Assembly (NCBI GenBank): GCA_946617655.1
Contig: CAMOKL010000003.1
Location: 1-64,000, forward strand
DNA from: Anaeroplasma sp902783745
Lineage (GTDB): Bacteria > Bacillota_I > Bacilli_A > Acholeplasmatales > Anaeroplasmataceae
Reading direction: 5' to 3'
Length of the DNA: 64,000 bases
The notes beneath the pieces were generated by a model. It was not told where the DNA came from. It did not search any database and worked only from the letters and a program-made list of their open reading frames with translations. The translations under genes were made by a program, and so were the position numbers. Below, in pieces: positions 34,055 through 43,200 of this stretch (position 1 is its first letter; each line of letters starts with the position of its first letter).

Positions 34055-34785
34055 TGAGATATAAATTAACATTATCATATGATGGCAGTGATTTCTTTGG
34101 ATTTCAGGTTCAAGATGATTTAAGAACTGTTGAAAAAGAAATTGTTAATGCATTAAAAATAATGACTGATCAAGATGTAAAAATCTATGCATCAGGAAGA
34201 ACTGATAGATATGTTCACGCAAGAGGTCAGGTAATTCATTTTGATATTCCAAATGATATACCACCAAATAGATTTAAAAAGGCAATAAATAACATATTAC
34301 CACATGATATATATGTAATTAATGTGGAATATGCAAAAGAAGATTTTCACGCAAGATTTAGCGCTTTATCTAAAGAATATAGATATTATATTAGTTTAGG
34401 TGAAGTAGATCCTTTTAAATCAAGATATATATCTTATTACAATAATTTAGATATTAATTTAATGGATGATGCTATTAAATTATTTATAGGTAAGCATGAT
34501 TTTAAAGGCTTTGCATCAAGTCAAATTGATGAAAGAAAAGATACTGTAAAAGAAGTATTTGAAGCCAAAATCAATAAGCTTAATGATTTTGAATATGAAT
34601 TTGTATTTGTAGGTACAGGTTTCTTAAAATATCAAATTAGACGTATGATGGGGGCATTAATAGAGATTGGGAGAGGCAAAGAGGATAAATCTTTAATAAC
34701 TAAGGTATTAGAATTAAAGGATCCTAAAATTTGTCATAAGGTTGCAGATGGGGCAGGATTATATTTACATAAAGTAAATTATTAA
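34054..34785 (+). CDS. truA: tRNA pseudouridine synthase A
   Basis: A 243-residue enzyme converting U38-U40 of the anticodon stem to pseudouridine. The catalytic Asp lies in SGRTDRYVHARGQ; other hallmarks are YDGSDFFGFQVQ, RFSALSKEYRYYI and GTGFLKYQIRRMMG. Length is normal. The ATG overlaps the ecfT stop by one base. Confidence 0.96.
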   Translation: MRYKLTLSYDGSDFFGFQVQDDLRTVEKEIVNALKIMTDQDVKIYASGRTDRYVHARGQVIHFDIPNDIPPNRFKKAINNILPHDIYVINVEYAKEDFHARFSALSKEYRYYISLGEVDPFKSRYISYYNNLDINLMDDAIKLFIGKHDFKGFASSQIDERKDTVKEVFEAKINKLNDFEYEFVFVGTGFLKYQIRRMMGALIEIGRGKEDKSLITKVLELKDPKICHKVADGAGLYLHKVNY

Positions 34786-34799
34786 ATGAAGGGTGTTAT

Positions 34800-35252
34800 A
34801 TGTTAGTTTTAAATAATAACGATGACAAGAGCGTTAAATATAAGCTATACCAAATTGGTTCTGATGATTTAAAAAAGCTACAAAAGAATGCTAAAATTAG
34901 ACCACATGACCAGGCAATAGTTAATACATTTGATGGACAAGCAATACTCCATGTTTATTCAAGGACAATTACAAAGCTTCCTTTTAAAATTTTGTTTTCA
35001 ATATTTGGATTATTTATATTCTTATATTCATTTATAAATAAGCATTTTTATTTATATTCTGTTACTACTTTTAAAGCATCAGATGATTTTAATGAAAAGA
35101 TAATAGATATTAATCCTGATATGACAATATCATCATTTGATGAAATAAATGTCACTTATAAGTCATTTAAGGTTTTATTACCTTACGCAATTATATCTAC
35201 AGTATTATATATTGCAGCATTAATAATATTATTAATAACATTACATAAATAA
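34800..35252 (+). CDS. Small hypothetical membrane protein
   Basis: A 150-residue protein with two hydrophobic helices, about 62-80 (FKILFSIFGLFIFLYSFI) and 126-148 (YAIISTVLYIAALIILLITL), and polar ends. No recognised domain. AGGGTG lies 5 nt before the ATG. It follows truA by 14 nt and is probably the end of the ECF operon. Confidence 0.6.
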   Translation: MLVLNNNDDKSVKYKLYQIGSDDLKKLQKNAKIRPHDQAIVNTFDGQAILHVYSRTITKLPFKILFSIFGLFIFLYSFINKHFYLYSVTTFKASDDFNEKIIDINPDMTISSFDEINVTYKSFKVLLPYAIISTVLYIAALIILLITLHK

Positions 35253-35289
35253 TTGGGTTACCATATTAATTAAAAACAATAAACTTAAT

Positions 35290-35307
35290 TATGAAAAGCG
35301 TTTCATA
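35290..35307 (+). promoter_or_regulatory. Inverted repeat upstream of purA (possible operator)
   Basis: TATGAAA and TTTCATA flank AGCG: 7-bp perfect arms, 20 nt upstream of the purA -35. It resembles a CcpA site but the central CG is out of register, so the regulator is unknown. Confidence 0.45.
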
Positions 35308-35327
35308 TATTAAATATGCGATAATGT

Positions 35328-35356
35328 TTGTAATTTTTATTGTTTTTTTGTATAAT
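35328..35356 (+). promoter_or_regulatory. purA promoter
   Basis: TTGTAA (35328-35333), 17 nt, TATAAT (35351-35356). AAAGGGG at 35386-35391 is the ribosome-binding site. Confidence 0.75.
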
Positions 35357-35399
35357 TGATATGGTAATTTTTTATAAATTCAGCAAAGGGGTTTTAAAC

Positions 35400-36695
35400 A
35401 TGAAAACAGTAGTTATCGTAGGCTCTCAATGGGGAGACGAAGGAAAAGGTAAAATTACAGATTATTTAGCACAGGATGCTGATGTTGTAGTAAGAAGCCA
35501 AGGTGGTAATAACGCAGGTCATACAATTACAATTGATGGTCAAAAATTTGCGTTAAGAAGTATTCCTTCTGGAATATTTAATCCAAATATTCAAAACATT
35601 ATGGCAAATGGTATGGTTATTGATCCAAAGCAAATGCTAGAAGAATTAGATGGATTAATCGCAAGAGGTATTAAGAGCTTTAAGCTTGCTATATCTAATC
35701 GTGCACATATTGTATTACCTTATCATAGAGACTTAGATGGTGCTTATGAATCTGAAAGAGGAAATCGTAAGATTGGTACTACAAAAAGAGGTATTGGACC
35801 TACATATGCTGATAAAGCAAATAGAATAGGTATTCGTATTGCTGATTTAATTGATGAAAAACTATTTAGAGAAGCATTAGAAAATACATTACCTGTAAAG
35901 AATATGGAATTAAAGATGTTAGGCTTAAAGACTTATACAGTTGATGAGATATTTGATGAATATATTCAATATGGAAGAAGAATTAAGCAATATGTTTGTG
36001 ATACATCTTTATTATTAAATGATGAAATTGAATCTGGTAAAAAGGTTCTATTTGAAGGTGCACAAGGTGTAATGTTATGTATTGATCATGGTACATATCC
36101 TTATGTAACATCATCATCACCAACTGCATCATCAGTACCACTAAATGCTGGTATTGCACCTAGATATATTGATACTGTATTAGGTATTTGCAAGGCTTAT
36201 AATACAAGAGTAGGTGAAGGTCCATTCCCAACTGAAATTGAAGGCGATTTAGCAAATTATATTCGTGAACGTGGTCATGAATATGGTACAGTTACAAAGC
36301 GTCCAAGAAGAGTTGGTTACTTAGACTGTGTTGCATTAAATCATGCAAGAAGAGTATCTGGCATTAACTATTTATCATTAATGTTATTTGATGTATTAAG
36401 TGGATTAAAGACATTAAAGATTTGTTATGCATATGAATTAGATGGTAAGGAAATTAATTATGTTCCTGCAACTATTTCTGAACTTGAAAGAGTAAAACCT
36501 TTATTTGTAGAATTACCTGGATTTGATGAAGATATTACTAATGTATCATCTTTTGATGAATTACCAGAAAATGCTAAGGCATACATTAGAAAGGTTGAAG
36601 AATTAACTAAGACTAAGGTTGCAATGTTCTCTGTTGGACCAGATCGTAAGCAAACAATTAAGCTAGTTGATTTATTTAATGTTTCATCTAAGTAA
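35400..36695 (+). CDS. purA: Adenylosuccinate synthetase
   Basis: A 431-residue enzyme joining IMP and aspartate with GTP, the first step from IMP to AMP. The P-loop GSQWGDEGKGK is at the N-terminus; QGGNNAGHT, TTKRGIGPTY, FEGAQGVMLCIDHGTYP and TKRPRRVGYLD are family signatures. I chose ATG 35400, behind AAAGGGG; the frame is open upstream to 35340 but that would include the promoter. The DUF523 gene follows after 3 nt. Confidence 0.96.
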   Translation: MKTVVIVGSQWGDEGKGKITDYLAQDADVVVRSQGGNNAGHTITIDGQKFALRSIPSGIFNPNIQNIMANGMVIDPKQMLEELDGLIARGIKSFKLAISNRAHIVLPYHRDLDGAYESERGNRKIGTTKRGIGPTYADKANRIGIRIADLIDEKLFREALENTLPVKNMELKMLGLKTYTVDEIFDEYIQYGRRIKQYVCDTSLLLNDEIESGKKVLFEGAQGVMLCIDHGTYPYVTSSSPTASSVPLNAGIAPRYIDTVLGICKAYNTRVGEGPFPTEIEGDLANYIRERGHEYGTVTKRPRRVGYLDCVALNHARRVSGINYLSLMLFDVLSGLKTLKICYAYELDGKEINYVPATISELERVKPLFVELPGFDEDITNVSSFDELPENAKAYIRKVEELTKTKVAMFSVGPDRKQTIKLVDLFNVSSK

Positions 36696-36698
36696 TTA

Positions 36699-37133
36699 AT
36701 GGAAAATCTATTAATATCTGCATGCTTTTTAGGCTATAACGTTAAATATAATGGCTCAAATAATTATAAAAGCTTTGTTTTAGAATTAAAAAAGAAATAT
36801 AATTTAATACCTATTTGTCCTGAAGTATCTTCTGGATTATCTATTCCAAGAAATCCCTCTGAAATTTTAGGAGATAAGGTTTTAACAAGCAATCATAAAG
36901 ATGTAACAGAATACTTTAATAATGGTGCTTTAAAAGCTTTAAATAAATGCCTTAAGTATAAATGTATGAAAGCTTTATTAAAAGAATCTAGTCCATCTTG
37001 TGGCGTTAATATGATTTATGATGGTACATTTAATTCCTGTAAAATAAATGGAATTGGTGTTACTGCAAAATTGTTAAAAGAAAATGGTATTAAGCTATAT
37101 ACTGAAAATGATATAGAAGAATTATTAAAATGA
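36699..37133 (+). CDS. DUF523 family protein
   Basis: A 144-residue protein beginning ISACFLGYNVKYNG (the usual SACLLG-VRYDG pattern), with CPEVSSGLSIPRNPSEI and LKESSPSCG. Cysteines in these motifs are conserved in DUF523, whose function is not established. The start is 3 nt after purA with no separate ribosome-binding site beyond the purA end, so it is probably coupled. The stop lies in the terminator. Confidence 0.85.
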   Translation: MENLLISACFLGYNVKYNGSNNYKSFVLELKKKYNLIPICPEVSSGLSIPRNPSEILGDKVLTSNHKDVTEYFNNGALKALNKCLKYKCMKALLKESSPSCGVNMIYDGTFNSCKINGIGVTAKLLKENGIKLYTENDIEELLK

Positions 37134-37156
37134 CACTTTGTAGGTGTCATTTTTTT
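37130..37156 (+). terminator. Terminator after purA-DUF523
   Basis: ATGACAC (37130-37136) pairs with GTGTCAT (37144-37150), extended by flanking A/T pairs, then six Ts. Confidence 0.8.
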
Positions 37157-37254
37157 ATCGCTTTCTAATAATATTGAAAAATAAATATATGTGTGATAAC
37201 ATAATTATCGAATGCCGCGTAAATATTTTTTGGGAGTATAAAAAGGGAGATATT

Positions 37255-37962
37255 ATGTTAGAAATAAAAAATTTATCAAAAAGCTATGATGGAAAAAATT
37301 ATGCTTGTAAGGATGTTTCTATAACTATTAATGATGGAGACATTTATGGATTTATAGGACCTAATGGTGCTGGTAAATCTACAACAATTAAGGCTATATG
37401 TGGAATACATTCTTTTGAAGGAGAAGTTTTATTTGATGGTAAATCAATTACAAATGATATGATTGAATTCAAAAGAAATATTGCATACATTCCAGATAAC
37501 CCAGTATTATATGAACATTTAACAGGAATTGAATATGTTAATTTCATTTTAAATATCTATGATGTTAAAGAAGATATGAGAGATGAAATTAAAAGACTTG
37601 CTAAAATGTTTTCTATAGAAGATAGATTAGAAGAACCAATTAAAGGCTATTCTCATGGTATGAAGCAAAAGATTTCTATTATTGCAGCATTAGCTCACAG
37701 GCCTAAGCTTTTAATTTTGGATGAGCCATTTGTAGGATTAGATCCAAAGGCTACATTTGAATTAAAAGAAGAATTGAAGAATTTATGCAGCAATGGCTCT
37801 ATGGTTTTCTTTTCATCACACGTATTAGATGTTGTTGAAAAATTCTGTAATAAAATTGCAATAATTAAGCATGGACTTATAGTAGAATCTGGAGATACTT
37901 TAGAAATAAAGGGTGAAGGCTCATTAGAAGATAAATTTATGGAGATATTTGATAATGAGTAA
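37255..37962 (+). CDS. ABC exporter ATP-binding protein
   Basis: A 235-residue ATPase. It has Walker A GPNGAGKST, signature YSHGMKQK, Walker B LLILDEPFVGLD and His in FFSSHVLDVV, the pattern of ABC-2-type exporters. I chose ATG 37255 behind AGGGAGA; the frame is open to 37144 but that stretch is the terminator and leader. It overlaps the permease gene by 8 bp. Substrate unknown. Confidence 0.88.
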   Translation: MLEIKNLSKSYDGKNYACKDVSITINDGDIYGFIGPNGAGKSTTIKAICGIHSFEGEVLFDGKSITNDMIEFKRNIAYIPDNPVLYEHLTGIEYVNFILNIYDVKEDMRDEIKRLAKMFSIEDRLEEPIKGYSHGMKQKISIIAALAHRPKLLILDEPFVGLDPKATFELKEELKNLCSNGSMVFFSSHVLDVVEKFCNKIAIIKHGLIVESGDTLEIKGEGSLEDKFMEIFDNE

Positions 37963-39592
37963 TTTAGGACAGTTATTAAAAGTATCTTTAAGAGAGTCAT
38001 TAGATTTAAGAAAAAACAAAAAGAAAAGTGACAAACAAAAAAGTATGGCATTTACAGCATATATTGTACTAATTGGTATAGTATTTACTTTAATATCATT
38101 CTTTTATAATTATATTTATATGGTTCAATTCAAATTATCCCCTGAATATGAATCTAAGATATATTTATTTACTTTAGTTGTGTTTGGCTTTTCAATGTTA
38201 TTGACATTTACAACATCAATGTCAAGAATGCAATCAGTGTTTGTTGGTAAAGATTATGAATTATTAGCATCATTACCAATAAGAAAAAGAGATATTATCT
38301 TATCAAAAATATTTACTTTATACCTTGTTGAATTGTTTTATTCTTTATTACTATTAGTACCAAATGGCATACTTGCCTTTATTATGACTTTGGATTTTAA
38401 ATTCTTGTTAGTCATAGTATTAGCATTTGTTTCACCTGCATATTCAATGCTTGTAGCATTATTAGTTACTGCGTTAATTAATACTTTAATTAGGAATAAA
38501 AAAATAAGAGATATAATAAGCGGTTTTAGTATATTATTATTCTTTATAGCGATTATTGTGTTATCTATATCAATTGGATTTGTAACTGGACAACAATCAG
38601 ATGGGACAAGTCAACAAGTAAAAATATTTGCGGAACTTGGTTTGAAATTAAGATATATTAATCCATCTTTATTCTTTGTTGAAATGGGTTTTAATAATAA
38701 TATTTTATGGCTTTTATTATATATAGCATCTAATTTAATATTACTAGTATTTGTATTATCCATAGTTTGTGTATTCTATAATAGAATTCATCAAAATATG
38801 AATGCTATATCTAAGAGTAGTAAGATTAAATCAAAATATAAGATTAGAAGTCAATTTAATGAAATAATGCATTCAACAAATAATACATTCTTTCGTTCTA
38901 AGACATTCTTAATTCAAACAGGAATTGGATTAATATTATCAATGGTTATGGGAATTGCTGCCGCAATCATAATTGCAAATGCAACTATATCATTAAACCC
39001 AGATGAACCAGCTGTTGCAATTTATACTAAGATCTATAATTTTTCGTTTGTAGTACCGATTTTTATTTCGATGTTTTCTGCAATTGTACCACCTTCATCT
39101 GTTGCGATATCATTAGAAGGTGAATCATTTTTTATGCTTAAATCAATGCCAATTGATTTTAAAAAGTATATTAAGGCGAAATTATTATTTTCAACATTAA
39201 TATTAACAATACCAATGACTATAGTATCTATAGTATTTGTTATTTTAGTACCACAATCTGTATTATCTATAATAATATCTTTATTATTCCCATTCTTATT
39301 TGGATTATTTACATCAATCTTTACTTTATTTATTAATATTAAATATCCATACTTACATTATGAGAATGAAATAGAAGTATTTAAAAATCATAAGTCTTCA
39401 ATTATTACTGCATTCTTTGATATGATTTTAGCTACTGTTACATTTGCGGTTGGTATTATATTATCTATTCTTATATCACCAATACTTGCAGGTGTATTAA
39501 TATTAGCTATATACATATTACTTAATATATTGTTTATTCATATATTATTTAAGAATGGTGTTAAGGCTTTATATAATCTAGAAGATAATTAA
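37955..39592 (+). CDS. ABC exporter permease (ABC_tran_2-like)
   Basis: A 545-residue polytopic membrane protein with about 12 hydrophobic segments. The cytoplasmic segment RMQSVFVGKDYELLASLPI and a second SLEGESFFMLKSMPI, each with a basic stretch after it, fit the family of large exporters paired with a separate ATPase. ATG 37955 follows GGAGA and lies within the end of the ATPase gene. Confidence 0.78.
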   Translation: MSNLGQLLKVSLRESLDLRKNKKKSDKQKSMAFTAYIVLIGIVFTLISFFYNYIYMVQFKLSPEYESKIYLFTLVVFGFSMLLTFTTSMSRMQSVFVGKDYELLASLPIRKRDIILSKIFTLYLVELFYSLLLLVPNGILAFIMTLDFKFLLVIVLAFVSPAYSMLVALLVTALINTLIRNKKIRDIISGFSILLFFIAIIVLSISIGFVTGQQSDGTSQQVKIFAELGLKLRYINPSLFFVEMGFNNNILWLLLYIASNLILLVFVLSIVCVFYNRIHQNMNAISKSSKIKSKYKIRSQFNEIMHSTNNTFFRSKTFLIQTGIGLILSMVMGIAAAIIIANATISLNPDEPAVAIYTKIYNFSFVVPIFISMFSAIVPPSSVAISLEGESFFMLKSMPIDFKKYIKAKLLFSTLILTIPMTIVSIVFVILVPQSVLSIIISLLFPFLFGLFTSIFTLFINIKYPYLHYENEIEVFKNHKSSIITAFFDMILATVTFAVGIILSILISPILAGVLILAIYILLNILFIHILFKNGVKALYNLEDN

Positions 39593-39617
39593 AAATAGGG
39601 GTTCTTACGCTTGATAG

Positions 39618-40137
39618 TGTATAGAACCAGAAAAATTTAATAACTTAAATATTAGATTGACTAAATTACATCTTCCATATAAAATACGTTTGATGAGTTT
39701 GGATTTGTTGTTGTTTCCTTCAACAAATCCAGAACTTTCATTAAAAGATATCGCTGCTTTGATCGGGGTGATATCTAATTTTTTATGCTTTTAATAAATT
39801 CTTGAAGTTATTAATGAGAAAAAAGAAAAAAGAATACGGTATATTAAAGGCTTTAGGATATAAAACATCAGATTTAGTATTACAAACAGCTATATCTTTT
39901 ATGCCATCAATTATTATATCTGTAGTTTTATTCTCAGTTGTTTCATATTTCCTTGCAAATCCATATATGAATTTGATAATGGTTAATTTTGAAATTATGA
40001 AAAGTAGCTTTTCAATTCCAGTTTTAGGTGTTTTATTAATTGGAATATTATTAGTTTTAATATCATTCTTATTTGCAATATTTGAATCAAGAAGAATAAA
40101 GAAAATAGAACCATATAAGCTATTAATAACTGAATAA
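39618..40137 (+). pseudogene. C-terminal remnant of an FtsX-type ABC permease, frameshifted
   Basis: Two frames together resemble the last third of a MacB/FtsX permease. Frame one (39618-39794) ends PSTNPELSLKDIAALIGVIS. Frame two (about 39781-40137) continues LMRKKKKEYGILKALGYKTSD, then two membrane helices and FESRRIKKIEPYKLL. The junction near 39780-39795 needs a frameshift. The ATPase-proximal and periplasmic parts are missing. A 10-bp hairpin (GGATTTGTTG/CAACAAATCC) lies at 39701-39730. The 3' frame could still be translated as about 105 residues. Confidence 0.6.
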
Positions 40138-40143
40138 AATTAT

Positions 40144-40171
40144 ATCCTCATCTTAATTGATGAGGATTTTT
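40144..40171 (+). terminator. Terminator after the permease remnant
   Basis: ATCCTCATC (40144-40152) pairs perfectly with GATGAGGAT (40159-40167), loop TTAATT, then Ts. Confidence 0.85.
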
Positions 40172-40207
40172 AAATGTGTTCATAAATATCATAAAGGTCC
40201 AAAATGC

Positions 40208-40240
40208 TTGAAAATACTATTAAATATGCTATTATATAAT
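40208..40240 (+). promoter_or_regulatory. Possible promoter of the giant lipoprotein gene
   Basis: TTGAAA (40208-40213) is followed after 16 nt by TATTAT (40230-40235), or after 21 nt by TATAAT (40235-40240). GGAGGTGG lies before ATG 40284. Confidence 0.4.
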
Positions 40241-40283
40241 TATAGATACGATAGTTATAAATTAAATATTTTGGAGGTGGCTT

Positions 40284-43200
40284 ATGAGTAAAACAAAGTC
40301 TTTTTTGTCTTTATTCCTTTTAGGAATATTAGGCTTCACAATTGTTTCATGTGGCGAAAGTAGTAATACTGGTGCAAATACTCAAAGTAATACTACAACT
40401 AAAACTGTAGTAACAACTACTAACCCACATATTGAAACTACAACAGAAAATACAAAAACTGATGTAGATACAACAACTGTTAATACTACAACACAAAATC
40501 ATATATCAACTATACATGATGTGACATCTTCGCATAATACTACAACATATTATGAAACAACAACAGAAGGTCATACTCATAATATGTATTTCCATTGTGC
40601 AAATCCTGCATCTTGTACAGATGATGGAAATTATGAATATTATGAATGTCTTGATTGTGGTAAATGTTATCGTGATTTTGATGGTAAAACAGAAATTTAT
40701 GATGTTATTGAACATGCATATGGGCATGATTTAGTACATCATCAATATCAAGAGCCTACATTATATTCTCTAGGTAATATAGAATACTGGGAATGTGTAA
40801 GATGTGAAGAAAAATTTAGTGATGAAGATGGACTTCATCCACTAGAAACAGACCCAGTAATTCCTATGATAGAAAGAAATTATATTTTTAGTAAAGATAA
40901 TGTATTTATTGAAAATGATTATGCATACATAATTATATATGATGAAAATGATTCCGACTTCGAGCAAACAGTTTATGGAACATATGAAGTAAATATTGAT
41001 CCTGCAACATGTCTAGAGGATGGATGTCAAACAACTACAGTTAGATTTACTGCAGATGGAATTAATTTATATTTAGGTAAAGAAGTATTAGATTCAGATT
41101 TAGAGTATGTATTTGAAACTATAATTGAAGCAAAAGGTCATACATATTCTTCTAAATGGAATTATGATTATGAATATCATTGGCATGATGCAACATGTGG
41201 CCATAATGTGACAACAGAAAAAGAAGCACATGAAATGGGTGAATGGAAGATTACGGCTCCAACCGCATCAACAAATGGTAAAGAAACTAGAAGCTGTACT
41301 AAATGTGATTATACTGAAACTATAATAATACCATCTTACATGGTATTTGAAAGCTATAATGGTGGTTATAGAGCATCATTAAGAAAATATGATGATAAAG
41401 GTTATTCATATGAATATAATGGTCCAAGTCATTTAATTGTTCCTGAAACTTATAATGGATTAAATGTGGTTGCGTTAGGTACAATTGATAATGAATTAAT
41501 AGATGAGATTACAATTCCTAGATATGTAAAAGAATTATATACTCTAGGATCATCAATAAAGAAGATTCATTGGAATTGTAGTTATATTGATAATAATATG
41601 CTAATGTATATCAATCAATTATCATTGGATGATTTCATTATTGAAAATTACGGAACTATTACATTTGATGGAAGAGTTATGCCAATCAATACCAAGAAGT
41701 ATACTGTTGATTCATCTTGCTATAGATACGTTGATGTTGATGGAATGCTATTTAGCACAGATTACAAGACTCTAATTTCATGTCCATTACTATATTCAGA
41801 TGACGTAATTGATCTATCAAAATATGACACGTTAATTATTATTGATAGCTGTGCATTCTTAAGCAATAATGCAAAGGAAATAATATTCCCAGCTAACCTA
41901 GAACAAATTGGAAATTGTGCATTACAATATTCTCGTATAGAAACATTAACAATTCCTAAAAAAGTTAGTATGATTGGAATAGCTGCATTTAATGAATGTG
42001 AATCATTAACAACAGTATATTTCAATGCATCTAATGTTAGTATTTCATATAATAGTGATTATTCTAACTCTCCTATTTTCTCACTATGTCCTCAATTAAC
42101 TACTTTGTATGTTGGTAATAGTGAAAATATAGTTAAAGTAATAAGTAAAAACACATTCAGAAATACTACTAACTTAGTTAATGTATATATTCAAGATGGA
42201 ATTGAATCAATTGGAGAATATGCATTTATGAATTCTGGTGTTAAGGAATTAGTAATTCCTGATAGTATTGAAGATATTCATGAATATGCATTTAACGGTG
42301 TAAGATTTGACAAACTTACAGTTAAGGCAATTACATTACCATATACTTCTATAAATGAATTAGTTATAACTTATGGAGAAACTATAACTTATGATATGTT
42401 AAAAGAAGTATATCATTTAGGTAAAGTAACATTATCTGAAGGTATTACATCCATTGGAACTAAGGCATTCTACACTAAAGACTTAGAAGAAATAACTTTA
42501 CCAACTACACTTTTAAGCATTGGTGATTATGCATTCTATAGCTGTTCTTTAAAGGAAATTGATATTCCTAATAGTGTATCGTCAATTGGAGAGTATGCAT
42601 TCTCAGGCTGTAGTTTTACTGAATTTAGATTCCCAGAAGGAATTACTGAATTAAGTAATTATGTATTAAGAAGTAACACAAAGCTTGAAGAAGTATATGT
42701 TCCATCTACTGTAACTAAATTTGGTACTTCTCCATTTGATAATGATGAAAATATTACAACTGCAACAGGTCCTTTAAGCATATTTAGATATATTAGTAAT
42801 AGTGTTATAACATTTAATGGAACATCAGGAATGAAGTTATACTTGGATTCTTATACATCAGTTCGTAATTTAACATTACCTAATACTATTGAAGAATTTA
42901 GCTTAAATGATAATACTTCAGTTGAATATATTGTAATTAATGGATTTAAATACATTACTGATATTAATGGTAATCCAGTAGTATTATTAGGAGTAGAAGA
43001 TGAAACTATTGATACATTTATTGCACCTGAAACTCTAAGAGTAATTGCTGAAAATGCATTCAATGGAAATACTAAATTAAAAGAAGTAGATTTAAATGAC
43101 AACCTATATTCTATTATGGCAGATGCATTTACAGGCTGTAGTGCATTAGAATATATTTATATTCCAAAGAATGTAACTATTATTGGCTGGGGAGCATTCT

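Noticed and set aside
35290..35307. CcpA (cre) site
   Set aside because: The ATGAAA/TTTCAT arms resemble cre, but the central CG is shifted by one position on either strand, so the cre consensus is not met.
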